From a virus, in the IMG/VR virus record IMGVR_UViG_3300010400_000043, positions 1-30,331 of that record: 30,331 nt of DNA, one strand, 5' to 3'. Shown here piece by piece: positions 8,501 to 15,863 of the stretch. A program made the translations under genes and the position numbers. Position 1 is the first letter of the stretch, and every line of letters starts with the position of its first letter. The notes below the pieces were generated by a model. It ran no database searches, was not told where the DNA came from, and saw only the letters and a list, made by a program, of their open reading frames with translations.

Positions 8501-10213
8501 TCAGCTCACTTCCTCCACTTCGGAGGCGACCACTACGCCGCCCTCGTCGCGGACGTGGACGATTTTCTTTTTGCCGCTGCGCATTTCGATGGTGAGATTG
8601 ATTGGCTGCGGCGCTGGCGGGGGCGGAGGCGGTTCCGCGCCGCGTTTGAATTGATCGAGTTTGCGGAGGACTTCGGTGCGGGCCTTCATGAGCATGCGAT
8701 TGAAGGCATTCTCATAAGCTTTGATGACGGGCTTCCGTTTCGCCATTAGCGTCTGCCATTGCGAGATCTCGCGCTTCGGCCGGTTCTCCTGGAAGTTTTC
8801 ATCCGCCGCCGCATGATGACTGCAGGTCATGCCGAGTTGCTTCGCGCGAATCGCGCGGCGCGCTTCGGCCATTGCATTGCCGTCATTATTGTCGGCCGGC
8901 TCCTGAAATTGTTGATCGGCTACCGGCGGCGTCAGATCCGCGCTGCCGACCGGCGCCAGCCCGAACGGGATGTAACCAATGTCCCAGCCCTCGAATTCCT
9001 GCATGCCAAGATCAAGATATTCGCTCACGGCTTCCCAGGGCATGCCGCGATCCCAGAGTTTGGTGCCGGCCTCGAAGCGTTCGCGCCGCACCGCCTGCAT
9101 TACCGGATGTTCATCCCAATTCAGCCAGGCGAAGGTCGGACTGCCACGCATGCGCGTCGTGACTTTCTCAATCGCATCGGTAATCAGATTGCCGGAAGGA
9201 ATGCAGGTATCGACGATCAGCATATACCAGTCGGACGCGGACCCGATCGAGTAACTCTCCATCTTGTCGGCCATTGAAGGCGGCACGCCGAACGCGATGT
9301 AAACCTCGTGCCGGTTCTGCAGCCGGCTGGCGACCAGCGCGGCATCCATCGTCTGCACCTTGGGATCTTCCACAGTGATGTCGCCGGTGAGAAACACGGG
9401 CCGGAACTGGCCGCGCAGCGCGAGTTCTTTTTTCTCGCGGAGCTGCTGAACGATCTGGAGGCGTTGCGTGTCATCCGGGATGCCGCCCTTGGCGACGATG
9501 TAAGGACCGCGATCGCCGTTATTGCGCATCAAATTCAGATTGAACTTGCCCGCCAGATAATCCGCTTCGGCCGCGATCGCGGCGGCTTCATACTCAGCCA
9601 GGCCGCGCCAATCGTTGTAAGGATTCCAGGCTTTGACATGGATGACCTGGTCGGGAACGAGCAAATGCGTTCGCCCGTCGCCATCGGTGAATCGCCAGCC
9701 TTCCAGGTGGCCGGCGCGGACGATTTCCTTCATTCGATCCGGCCGGGCGACGATGAATTGCGGCCAGGCCGTACGCGCCTCCGGGAACGGCACCAGTGCA
9801 TTATCATCAAGCAGCCAGAAGAATTCGCCCCTGAGCTTCCACCAGCCGATCGAGGCATCGATCAGTTCGGTGTAAGTGAGGTTGCGGACCGGCCTTTGCC
9901 AGAAGACGTCAATCGCCGGATCATTGAGGATCTGATCGGAGCCGCGTTTGACCGAGCTGAAGAGCAGACCGACGGCCGTAATCGGGCCGGCGATCTTCTT
10001 AATGGCACGCATGACCCAGGGAGATTGGGCGTAAGGCAGCCGGAGCCGATCTCCTCCGCCACCGTCCATGGGCGGGATTTTATTGAAGGGAAAGAGCGAG
10101 CCTTTTTTGACCAGGCTGGACACGACGCGATCGAGCAAACCGGGCGCAATCGGGTCCTTGAGCGCCCACGGAGCGAACGAAGTCTGGGTGCGGACCTGTT
10201 CGGGCGGGTTCAC
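8501..10213 (-). CDS. Phage portal protein
   Basis: About 570 residues. Portal ring protein through which DNA enters the capsid. Visible family features are LPYAQSPWVMRAIKKIAGPI near the start, VIHVKAWNPYNDWRGLAE, the long wing/stem helices with GKFNLNLMRNNGDRGPYI, and SRLQNRHEVYIAFGVPPSM. The tail carries a proline run and a charged end. The start is uncertain: a GTG at 10213 is preceded by AAAGGAGG at very short spacing, while an ATG at 10258 and a TTG at 10279 lie in the same frame without a ribosome site. It follows the large terminase after a repeat-filled gap, the usual order. Confidence 0.85.
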   Translation of the reverse strand: MNPPEQVRTQTSFAPWALKDPIAPGLLDRVVSSLVKKGSLFPFNKIPPMDGGGGDRLRLPYAQSPWVMRAIKKIAGPITAVGLLFSSVKRGSDQILNDPAIDVFWQRPVRNLTYTELIDASIGWWKLRGEFFWLLDDNALVPFPEARTAWPQFIVARPDRMKEIVRAGHLEGWRFTDGDGRTHLLVPDQVIHVKAWNPYNDWRGLAEYEAAAIAAEADYLAGKFNLNLMRNNGDRGPYIVAKGGIPDDTQRLQIVQQLREKKELALRGQFRPVFLTGDITVEDPKVQTMDAALVASRLQNRHEVYIAFGVPPSMADKMESYSIGSASDWYMLIVDTCIPSGNLITDAIEKVTTRMRGSPTFAWLNWDEHPVMQAVRRERFEAGTKLWDRGMPWEAVSEYLDLGMQEFEGWDIGYIPFGLAPVGSADLTPPVADQQFQEPADNNDGNAMAEARRAIRAKQLGMTCSHHAAADENFQENRPKREISQWQTLMAKRKPVIKAYENAFNRMLMKARTEVLRKLDQFKRGAEPPPPPPAPQPINLTIEMRSGKKKIVHVRDEGGVVVASEVEEVS

Positions 10214-10505
10214 GAACCTCCTTTCGCGATCAGAAGCGCCGATTCCTTTGGGGTGCATATTCGCGCCAATGGGGTGCAAAACTCGCGGAGCGCTGTTCGC
10301 GGGACTTGATCGCCCCCCGGAACGTCCTGGGGCGTTTTAGCGCGGAACTCGGAATTCGGAGTTTGGAACATTCCGCCTTCTGCGTTCAGCATTTCGCCTT
10401 CGAAAAGAGAGCGCCGCGCGGCGCCAGCGATTGGGTCAGGGAGGAGGTGGCCCTGGTGGACCCCAAGGAGCGGGTGAACCGCGCGGCAAAGTGTGGAGGG
10501 GACGA
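10214..10505. repeat. Intergenic stretch with AT-richer dispersed repeat
   Basis: About 290 bases between terminase and portal, the only sizeable gap in the head gene cluster. Around 10337-10403 it holds a run of similar short units (CGGAACTCGGAATTCGGAG, then TTGGAACATTCCGCC, then CTGCGTTCAGCATTTCGCC). This looks like a known type of dispersed bacterial repeat rather than coding sequence. Two copies of TGCACCCC (minus strand) lie at 10251-10280, just before the portal start. Confidence 0.5.
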
Positions 10506-12008
10506 TCATATTACAGCGGCGGAGTAACCGATTGATCCACCGGCTGCGGCGCGATTCGCCAAAGCCAGGGCCGTGCAGCGGTCGCTATGACCCTCTCGGG
10601 TTCGGCGCGACCAGTAACTGTATTCGCCGTTGGTGATCACCTGCTGCATTTCGTGCAGGTCTTCCCGAATGATCGTGGAAATCGGTATGCGCAGCCGGCA
10701 AGTGCCACGGGCGTCCTTGAATGCGGAACGGAGCGATGGAAACAGTAGCCGTTTGAATCCCGTGGTGAAAACACACAGCTCGATCTTTCCGAATTCGTGT
10801 TCCGCGGGCTTCCATCGGCCGAGCCCGCCGCGTTTTACGTCCACCAGATAATCCCCGAGCCCGATGCCTGGGCCGGTATAATCGAAGCAAACTCGCTGCG
10901 CGGCGCGACAACGATCTTTGAGGATCTGCTCCTGATCTGGTGATGATACATTTTTCAGGACCAAAACCTCCCGTGTCCACAGAACGTCGCCGACGCGCTG
11001 CAACGTCCAGCAAACCGTCGGGTCATTTGAGCGGCCGAAGTCGATCCCCAGAAAGGTCGGATTCGTGGTCCCGGCTGCAGCCATGTCCCACATCTCCGTG
11101 GCGTCCGCACTTTCCGCCATCGCGATAATATCATAAGGCAGGAGGACATTCGCGGTATCGAGGAATTGACAAAGAAATTCCTGGGCGAAGCCATCCGGGT
11201 CATCGAACGCGGCCTTCAGCTCCTCGATGTCCACCGGCAGCCCCATGAGAACCGCGTGATAGATCGTCACCAGGTGCCGGCTCCATTTCATCTTCGGACC
11301 GTCTTCCTTGGTCCAGATTTTCTGCATCGCGCCGCCGGCGCCGTTGGGCGTGGTAATCAGCCGGACTTTCTTTTGCCCGCCGCGAAGCGGATTCGTGATG
11401 CTCGGCAGAACAGCGCGCCAGGTTCCCGCGGGGTTCTCGAAGAAATCGAATTCCGTGAGCAATAGATTCGCACTTCGGCCGCGAACGGTATTTGGCTTTC
11501 CCGGAACAGCGCGCATGCGGCTGCCATTTCGGAAAGTCACTTCAGCGCTCTTCAACAGAGTCTCGCTTCCGCCTTCCCGCCGCTCCTCGTAGTCAGCGAT
11601 CGCGAGATCAAACGCCTGCGCCCAGGTCTTGCCTTGATCAAGTGAATCAAGCGCCTGCCGTTCGGACGGAGCGGCGATCATCCATTCGGTCCTAGGCCGT
11701 TTCTGGCAATCCTCCGCGGCTTCGGCTTCACTCGAGAAATCCTTGCCGCTCTGGCGGCTCATCAGGCCGGCTTTGAATCGGCTCTCGTCTTCCTTCCAGG
11801 CAAACTGGTATTCGAGCAGGAGACTGCGCGGATCCTTGGCCGAATAGGGATTTTTCCAGCCATTGATATTTTGCCCGAGCATGTGACCGGCGCAGCGCTT
11901 CTCCAATTCCTCCAGCGGAAGATCACGCAAAGGAATGCCGGCCGTGCGGCGCGCTGCTTCGATGCGCTCGCGCAATTTTTCAACCGCATCTTTTTGTGCG
12001 CTGGCCAT
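10506..12008 (-). CDS. Terminase large subunit (Mu gp28-like)
   Basis: 500 residues from MASAQKD; the start ATG shares its A with the TAA of the small subunit (TAATG). A longer frame to 12545 is only the shadow of that gene. ATP-driven packaging motor: Walker A-like MSRQSGKD at about residues 83-90, Walker B-like LLLTEFDFFE near 182-191, coupling motif LITTPNG near 218-223. The RNase H-type nuclease has GIDFGRSNDP (D323) and VCFDYTGPG downstream. Length and motifs match the Mu gp28-like group, which cuts and packages phage DNA. Confidence 0.88.
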   Translation of the reverse strand: MASAQKDAVEKLRERIEAARRTAGIPLRDLPLEELEKRCAGHMLGQNINGWKNPYSAKDPRSLLLEYQFAWKEDESRFKAGLMSRQSGKDFSSEAEAAEDCQKRPRTEWMIAAPSERQALDSLDQGKTWAQAFDLAIADYEERREGGSETLLKSAEVTFRNGSRMRAVPGKPNTVRGRSANLLLTEFDFFENPAGTWRAVLPSITNPLRGGQKKVRLITTPNGAGGAMQKIWTKEDGPKMKWSRHLVTIYHAVLMGLPVDIEELKAAFDDPDGFAQEFLCQFLDTANVLLPYDIIAMAESADATEMWDMAAAGTTNPTFLGIDFGRSNDPTVCWTLQRVGDVLWTREVLVLKNVSSPDQEQILKDRCRAAQRVCFDYTGPGIGLGDYLVDVKRGGLGRWKPAEHEFGKIELCVFTTGFKRLLFPSLRSAFKDARGTCRLRIPISTIIREDLHEMQQVITNGEYSYWSRRTREGHSDRCTALALANRAAAGGSIGYSAAVI

Positions 12009-12541
12009 TAGACGAGGCCGAACAGCTCGCGCATGCGCGAAGCTTTCTCGGCTTCGGAAAGTTCCTTGTTCTCCAAAAGGCCCTTGGCTTGGTCCGCCTG
12101 CGCGGCTTTGCGCTTCATCTCCTCGAATTTCTCGCGTTCGAGTTCCAGCTGTTTCTCGTCCAGATCCTGGTCCCTGGCTTTCAACACGAGCGAGAAGAGC
12201 GCTTTGACATCCTTCGGGTTCGCTCCTGGAGAAATTGAGAGATTGAAAGCCTGCTGCTTCAATGCGTCGATCGTGGCCTGATCGAACCGTCCCGGCCGGG
12301 CCGACGCGGCCTCCGCTACTGCTTCGGCCGTCTCGACCGAGCGCCGCCGCTTCAATAACAAGTGTGGTACACAAACCTCCTGCCAGAAATTGACCCAGGA
12401 TTCGTTGGAGGCTTGAATGCCCCACTCTTTTTTGACCTGCTCCTTGGCGGCCGGGTAGATCATCCCGCTGAGAAGCCAATCCGCAAGAATCGCCTGTCGA
12501 TCCTCGGACATGTTCAAAAGCGGATTGCGGGATTTTCTCAT
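12008..12541 (-). CDS. Terminase small subunit-like (Mu gp27 / DUF3486 type)
   Basis: 177 residues. The N-terminal part (MSEDRQAILADWLLSGMIYPAAKEQVKKEWGI, read in pieces) is a helix-turn-helix-like region, followed by SNESWVNFW. The C-terminal half is a long charged helix (DEKQLELEREKFEEMKRK) ending in EKASRMRELFGLV. This architecture is that of DUF3486/Mu gp27 proteins, which precede the large terminase in Mu-like phages and recognise phage DNA for packaging. It overlaps the large subunit by 1 base. Confidence 0.7.
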   Translation of the reverse strand: MRKSRNPLLNMSEDRQAILADWLLSGMIYPAAKEQVKKEWGIQASNESWVNFWQEVCVPHLLLKRRRSVETAEAVAEAASARPGRFDQATIDALKQQAFNLSISPGANPKDVKALFSLVLKARDQDLDEKQLELEREKFEEMKRKAAQADQAKGLLENKELSEAEKASRMRELFGLV

Positions 12542-12802
12542 TCACAATTTTTGCGCCTGATGTTTTCCCTTCGTAGTCAGCGTCCAGGTAGCGATCTTTT
12601 CAAAATCGTCAACGGCTCCGGCGAGATAACCTTCAGCCTCCAGCTCGCGCCGGGCGCTTTCATATTCGGCCTGTGGCGGCCGATCCCGGAAGAGAGGTGA
12701 AATCGAGACGGCTGCCCAAAGTGTTCTATCGGTGAATGGCTCCCCGTCCGCTCCGAGCAGAGCGATCAGAATCGCGCGGCGCATGGTGTGGTGAACGCTC
12801 AT
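12542..12802 (-). CDS. Small winged-helix-like protein
   Basis: 86 residues from MSVHHTM (12802), overlapping the upstream stop by 4 bases. Pattern: helix MRRAILIALLG, an acidic turn, helix, EYESARRELEAEGYLAG, then strand-turn-strand ATWTLTTKGKHQA. This is the layout of a winged helix, with ELEAEGYL as recognition helix end and WTLTTKG as wing. Mu-like phages carry similar small proteins just before the terminase genes. DNA binding is inferred from fold pattern only. Confidence 0.55.
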   Translation of the reverse strand: MSVHHTMRRAILIALLGADGEPFTDRTLWAAVSISPLFRDRPPQAEYESARRELEAEGYLAGAVDDFEKIATWTLTTKGKHQAQKL

Positions 12803-13236
12803 GCGACCTCCCGGCATAGAAATTTGGTTTCGCCACGAATGCGATCCAGGCTGTTGAGAATGCCCCGCTGCGTCACGGCCTGGCTGACCGCCTTGACGAT
12901 CTCGCCGCCCCGCAAGTCGTCGCGGCCTTTCACCATGAATCCATCCGCGCCGGCATGAATGGCGGTGGCGATTGTCTCGGGCCGGCCATCGCAACTGATC
13001 GCGATCAACGGCGCTGCGGGCTCGTGCATCCGCACCATGTGAACGGTGTGCACGGGCGATGAATCCGGAAGACTGAGATCAACCAGCAGGCAATGGGCCT
13101 GCACCAGCGGCAGAAGCGAGAGCCCAACCGCCAGCGAAGCCGCTTCGGCGATGTCATAGACATTGCCGATCAGGTGCCGGACGATCAGGCAGTAATCGCG
13201 ATCGTCGTCGATCAGCAGGATTTTATTTCGCGGCAT
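12799..13236 (-). CDS. Single-domain response regulator (CheY-like receiver)
   Basis: 145 residues from MPRNKILLIDDD. Full receiver signature: acidic cluster D10-D11-D12, phosphoacceptor D53 (LLVDLSLPD), switch S81 (LIAISCDG) and K103 (GFMVKG). All five residues needed for phosphotransfer and switching are present, so it is probably active. No output domain follows; about 25 extra residues at the C-terminus form a helix. It is embedded between membrane/lysis-type genes and terminase genes, with 4-base and 14-base overlaps, so it belongs to the phage late operon and not to a host regulon. The target is unknown. Confidence 0.85.
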   Translation of the reverse strand: MPRNKILLIDDDRDYCLIVRHLIGNVYDIAEAASLAVGLSLLPLVQAHCLLVDLSLPDSSPVHTVHMVRMHEPAAPLIAISCDGRPETIATAIHAGADGFMVKGRDDLRGGEIVKAVSQAVTQRGILNSLDRIRGETKFLCREVA

Positions 13237-13600
13237 TAACATGGCCACGGAGTTCGGACACGGCTTCGAGTACCGTGTTGATTCGATTGTGGATCTTCTC
13301 GGCGCGCGCCTCCCCGGCAACGGCCAGCGCTTCGCGATCCGCTTTCATTTCGCGCCGGATTTCGGCCAGACCGGTCAGCAGCACGGCGATTTCGCGCTCG
13401 TGATCGCGACGGAATTGCAGGAGATCCGACTTGAGCGCGTATTCCTCGCTGAAGCTCACCTCGCGTTTCTGCGTGCTGCGCCGGTTCATCAACATGATGA
13501 CGAAGCTTCCCACGGTGCAGACCACCGCAATGACTGCCACCATGCTGTTCCAGAAATTCTGGAACGCGACGGGGTCCTGTGTGACAATGGCGCTCAGCAA
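13223..13600 (-). CDS. Membrane-anchored coiled-coil protein
   Basis: About 125 residues from a TTG at 13600 that overlaps the previous stop; the first ATG would be at 13543. One membrane segment (MVAVIAVVCTVGSFVIMLM) is followed by a basic stop-transfer (NRRSTQKR) and a ~85-residue charged helix with heptads (YALKSDLLQFRRDHEREI). A single anchor plus coiled coil in a phage late operon suggests an inner-membrane spanin (Rz-like) or a holin partner, although the position is somewhat apart from the lipoprotein genes. Start and role are uncertain. Confidence 0.55.
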   Translation of the reverse strand: MLSAIVTQDPVAFQNFWNSMVAVIAVVCTVGSFVIMLMNRRSTQKREVSFSEEYALKSDLLQFRRDHEREIAVLLTGLAEIRREMKADREALAVAGEARAEKIHNRINTVLEAVSELRGHVNAAK

Positions 13601-13761
13601 AAGTTTGCAATTTGCAATTGTTGTCCGGCATCCGGCGCCGGCCCGCCGAGATCGAGCCGGTCGCCGTCTATGATTTCGCAGCGCGGACCCAACAACCTCG
13701 GACAAGTCCCGCCGCCCATGAAACCGCTGATGATCACTCGCGGTTTCGATTGACTTTGCAT
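13594..13761 (-). CDS. Small hypothetical protein
   Basis: 55 residues, MQSQSKPRVIISGF onward, with a Gly/Pro/Cys-rich middle (GGGTCPRLLGPRC) and an acidic EIIDGDRLDLGGP. The ribosome site (AAGGA, 7 bases before ATG) comes from a copy of the dispersed 30-bp repeat. No family recognised. Confidence 0.45.
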   Translation of the reverse strand: MQSQSKPRVIISGFMGGGTCPRLLGPRCEIIDGDRLDLGGPAPDAGQQLQIANFC

Positions 13762-13769
13762 TTTTAATT

Positions 13770-13799
13770 CCTTCGCTTCCTTCGCCCCTTCGCGGGAAA
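13770..13799 (-). repeat. SREGAK-type dispersed repeat copy
   Basis: Copy of the 30-bp repeat (core CCCGCGAAGGGGCGAAG) in minus orientation, filling the space between the outer-membrane gene and the small gene downstream. Its last bases provide the AAGGA used as that gene's probable ribosome site. Confidence 0.75.
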
Positions 13800-13801
13800 C
13801 C

Positions 13802-14323
13802 TTAGAAGCTATATCCCAGGAACGCGCGGAGCTGCAGCGCGTCCGCGTGCGGGTCCCAGATGTAACGCGCTTCGGCACCGGCATAAGCGTGATCGGTGAT
13901 GCGCGCCTGCGCGCCCAGGCCGATGTGCGTGTTCCAGTTGTCCAGTTCCCAATTGCGGCCGACGCCGACGATTCCGTAAGGATCAATTCGGATGCTCGTC
14001 GGGAACCGCAGCGCGAAGCTGAGGCTGGAATAATCCACCGCCGCGCCTTTGAATTCGTCCACCGCGCTGATGACTGAATCCAATTTCAGCCCGACGTGCT
14101 CACCGAACCAGGCGTTGAGCCCGAGACCGGCGCCGAACTTTCCCTGCCGGATGTTCGTGTGCAGGACCTCGTCGATCCCGTTGGGCTCGGGCGCGGTGTA
14201 AGCCGCGAAGGTCTCGGCCTGAAACGTTGTCGTGTCGAGCAGTGAGGCGCAGTTTCCCCGCGAAGGGGCGAAGAGCGCGAGGGCAAGGATGGCTAAGGAG
14301 CAAAGGATGCGATGTTTATTCAT
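13802..14323 (-). CDS. Outer-membrane beta-barrel protein
   Basis: 173 residues from MNKHRIL, overlapping the upstream stop by 8 bases. Signal peptide: basic start, core LAILALALFA, cleavage near CAS. The mature part alternates polar and hydrophobic residues in strand pairs (GKFGAGLGLNAWFGEHVGL, SSLSFALRFPTSIRIDPYG, GLGAQARITDHAYAGAEARY) and ends in a strand with terminal Phe (LQLRAFLGYSF), the assembly signal of outer-membrane barrels. An 8-strand OmpA/OmpW-like barrel is likely. Unusual in a phage late operon: possibly superinfection exclusion, surface change of the lysogen, or outer-membrane disruption. Confidence 0.7.
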   Translation of the reverse strand: MNKHRILCSLAILALALFAPSRGNCASLLDTTTFQAETFAAYTAPEPNGIDEVLHTNIRQGKFGAGLGLNAWFGEHVGLKLDSVISAVDEFKGAAVDYSSLSFALRFPTSIRIDPYGIVGVGRNWELDNWNTHIGLGAQARITDHAYAGAEARYIWDPHADALQLRAFLGYSF

Positions 14324-14483
14324 GATCGGTTTTGGGGTTTGGGGTTTCGGCATTTTTCGGAACTTGCAGAACGAAATTTTGGCGGATCACTTCGCGCAGG
14401 AACTTCTGCCTGCCGGTAAGGACCGGCTCGCGCAGCGCGACGGTCACGGCGTCGGACATTTCCTTGCCGAGACGCAGCTTCAC
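14316..14483 (-). CDS. Small hypothetical protein
   Basis: 55 residues from a GTG at 14483 that overlaps the TGA of the lipoprotein gene (GTGA). A strong GGAGG lies 7 bases upstream, inside that gene, which decides the start. The sequence (MSDAVTVALREPVLTGRQKF, then LREVIRQNFVLQVPKN) has two likely helices and no membrane segment. Function unknown. Confidence 0.5.
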   Translation of the reverse strand: MKLRLGKEMSDAVTVALREPVLTGRQKFLREVIRQNFVLQVPKNAETPNPKTDHE

Positions 14484-14656
14484 TCCGTCACCTCCACGGG
14501 CGGGCGCGGAATGTTCACGTTGATTTCCTCGCCCGGTTTCGGAGTCGTGGAACACGACGCGAGCAGCAGGCAGGCGATCGCGATGATGGCGACCTGGAGG
14601 GCCGCGCTTTGTCGCGGCCTTGATGTCAGGGACTCGACGAAGCGAGTCCCTCCCAT
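14480..14656 (-). CDS. Small proline-rich lipoprotein, Rz1-like outer spanin candidate
   Basis: 58 residues. The ATG shares its A with the previous stop (TAATG). The signal peptide core AIIAIACLLLA leads to the lipobox LLASC, and the mature part is only about 25 residues with Pro (STTPKPGEE, NIPRPPVEV). That size and Pro content match outer spanins (Rz1), which link to an inner-membrane spanin and fuse the membranes at lysis. Odd: the N-terminal 20 codons are almost wholly made of two perfect hairpin repeats. No downstream Rz partner of classical overlapping type is seen. Confidence 0.55.
   Translation of the reverse strand: MGGTRFVESLTSRPRQSAALQVAIIAIACLLLASCSTTPKPGEEINVNIPRPPVEVTE
14600..14650. 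repeat. Two perfect palindromes in tandem (REP-like)
   Basis: GGCCGCG-6 nt-CGCGGCC at 14600-14619 and GGGACTCG-6 nt-CGAGTCCC at 14629-14650, 9 bases apart. They lie inside the 5' coding part of the lipoprotein gene and encode part of its signal peptide n-region. Tandem hairpins of this kind resemble REP-type elements. Confidence 0.7.
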
Positions 14657-15108
14657 TAAAAAAAGTAAGCTTCGCACAGTCGGAGATTTTCTTCGGTGAG
14701 CCGCACGATTCCCTCGTAACCCTGGTAAAAGACCGGCTTCGCCGCGCCGTGCTCGTCGCGCACAATGACCACATTCAATTTGTGGCCGGGCAACGGCTCC
14801 GGGCGGTCGAACGCGAACATCCCGAATGCGAGCGCGCGCGATTCGTTCGGGGACGTCTGCCCGTAGAGCCACACTGCATAGAACCGGACCGAGAGCGCCA
14901 GCTTGGTGCAGGCATTTGCAATCGGCGCGTTCATCGACGCCACCGGCGGAATGCCCATGCGGCTGAGAAACGCGGTGCAGGCCGGATGAAATGTTTCCGC
15001 GAGCCACCCGAGCGCCGGACAGATATATTCTTTGTCGTCGAAGAATCGCTGCTCGGCCATGACTCCGTGATCGCGTAAACATTTGGCGATGTCGAAATAG
15101 TCGATCAC
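14656..15108 (-). CDS. Hypothetical lysis-region protein
   Basis: 150 residues from a GTG at 15108 overlapping the upstream stop (GTGA). Soluble, with several Cys (CLRDHG, ICPALG, HPACTAF, ANACTKLALSVRFY) and a conserved-looking HKLNVVIVRDEHG strand before a helical end. The combination of NxC-helix and later H in a beta hairpin is reminiscent of papain-fold or peptide-processing phage proteins, so a muralytic role is possible, but I do not recognise the family. Flanked on both sides by lipoprotein genes. Confidence 0.5.
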   Translation of the reverse strand: MIDYFDIAKCLRDHGVMAEQRFFDDKEYICPALGWLAETFHPACTAFLSRMGIPPVASMNAPIANACTKLALSVRFYAVWLYGQTSPNESRALAFGMFAFDRPEPLPGHKLNVVIVRDEHGAAKPVFYQGYEGIVRLTEENLRLCEAYFF

Positions 15109-15392
15109 TTCCAGAGGATGGGATACTTCGCGCCGTAACCGTTCTTCGCGGCGATGATGTTCCAGTCCGGATCGAACCGGCGCACGGTCATGTTGCCGTC
15201 CATGATTGGAAGATAGCTTTTGTGCATGTAGGCGAACTCGCGCACCGCGCCGTTGACCTTGCCGTCGGGCGTCCGCAGATCTGCGCGCCACGGTTCGGGT
15301 GTGCTCACGCAACCGGTGCAGCACATCAGGAGGCCGAGAAGCAGAACGAGACAGAGAATGGCGGACAGGAGTTGTTTGAGGGAATAGTTCAT
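15105..15392 (-). CDS. Lipoprotein of the lysis region
   Basis: 95 residues from MNYSLKQLL. Long hydrophobic signal (SAILCLVLLLGLLMCC) ending in the lipobox CTGC, then VSTPEPWRADLRTPDGK. The mature domain (~65 residues) ends with DPDWNIIAAKNGYGAKYPILWK and has no known motif. The stop overlaps the next start by 4 bases. It is probably anchored in the outer membrane or the periplasmic face of the inner membrane. Longer in-frame start at 15512 was rejected because its leader looks non-coding. Confidence 0.6.
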   Translation of the reverse strand: MNYSLKQLLSAILCLVLLLGLLMCCTGCVSTPEPWRADLRTPDGKVNGAVREFAYMHKSYLPIMDGNMTVRRFDPDWNIIAAKNGYGAKYPILWK

Positions 15393-15579
15393 GATGAGTT
15401 TCAGGGTTGAAATTCGGGACGGCGAAACCGGTGGGAAAACGCCGCCCTTCTCCTCGCAAGGAAGAGCTGTGAGGTTTACATACGATGATCCTTTCTTAAG
15501 GGGATCGGTCATGCAGGCCGCATCGGAACACAGCCGCGCGAAGCCAGCACCCCCACGACGGGAATTATGTGTTGCCGGA

Positions 15580-15626
15580 AGAAAAAAAGAAGGACCCCTA
15601 AAGGCGGGTCACGCGCTCCGGGGTCC
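15580..15626 (-). terminator. Rho-independent terminator (leftward)
   Basis: On the minus strand GGACCCC and GGGGTCC form a perfect 7-bp stem with a 21-base loop, followed at once by TTCTTTTTTT. It separates the small membrane gene from the lipoprotein gene, so it would end or attenuate transcription from the right before the lysis genes. The region 15393-15719 has no other gene. Confidence 0.65.
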
Positions 15627-15672
15627 GGGACGGAAGCTAGGAAAGTTTTTCCGCGCTGTCAATCAGGGAGGG

Positions 15673-15695
15673 TTTCCCGCGAAGGGGCGAAGGGG
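15673..15695 (+). repeat. SREGAK-type dispersed repeat copy
   Basis: Intergenic copy of the repeat core (CCCGCGAAGGGGCGAAGGGG) in plus orientation, downstream of the small membrane gene. Confidence 0.75.
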
Positions 15696-15719
15696 GAAAA
15701 GTAATCAGTGACCAGTGAT

Positions 15720-15860
15720 TCAGTGTCTTCGTTTCTTCGCCTGGGAAAATCGGCCGCGCGGGCGGAACTGGCCGAGAATGAAATAAATCAGCGCCGAGCC
15801 GAGCACGACGCCAACAATCACCAGCGGCAGCCAGAGCCAGAACGCAATAGCGGAATCCAC
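15720..15860 (-). CDS. Small single-span membrane protein, holin candidate
   Basis: 46 residues from a GTG at 15860, 3 bases after the previous stop. An N-terminal hydrophobic segment (FWLWLPLVIVGVVLGSALIY) is followed by a strongly basic tail (FRPRGRF, KKRRH). Size, one membrane span and charged C-terminus suit a small phage holin, and the gene lies upstream of the lysis-type genes, but this layout is not diagnostic. The product could equally be a short membrane peptide of unknown role. Confidence 0.5.
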   Translation of the reverse strand: MDSAIAFWLWLPLVIVGVVLGSALIYFILGQFRPRGRFSQAKKRRH

Positions 15861-15863
15861 CGA

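Noticed and set aside
9308-10309. A 333-codon open frame on the plus strand
   Set aside because: Antisense shadow of the portal gene.
12009-12545. N-terminal extension of the large terminase frame
   Set aside because: It overlaps the small terminase gene in another frame and has no terminase-like sequence; the TAATG start at 12008 is better.
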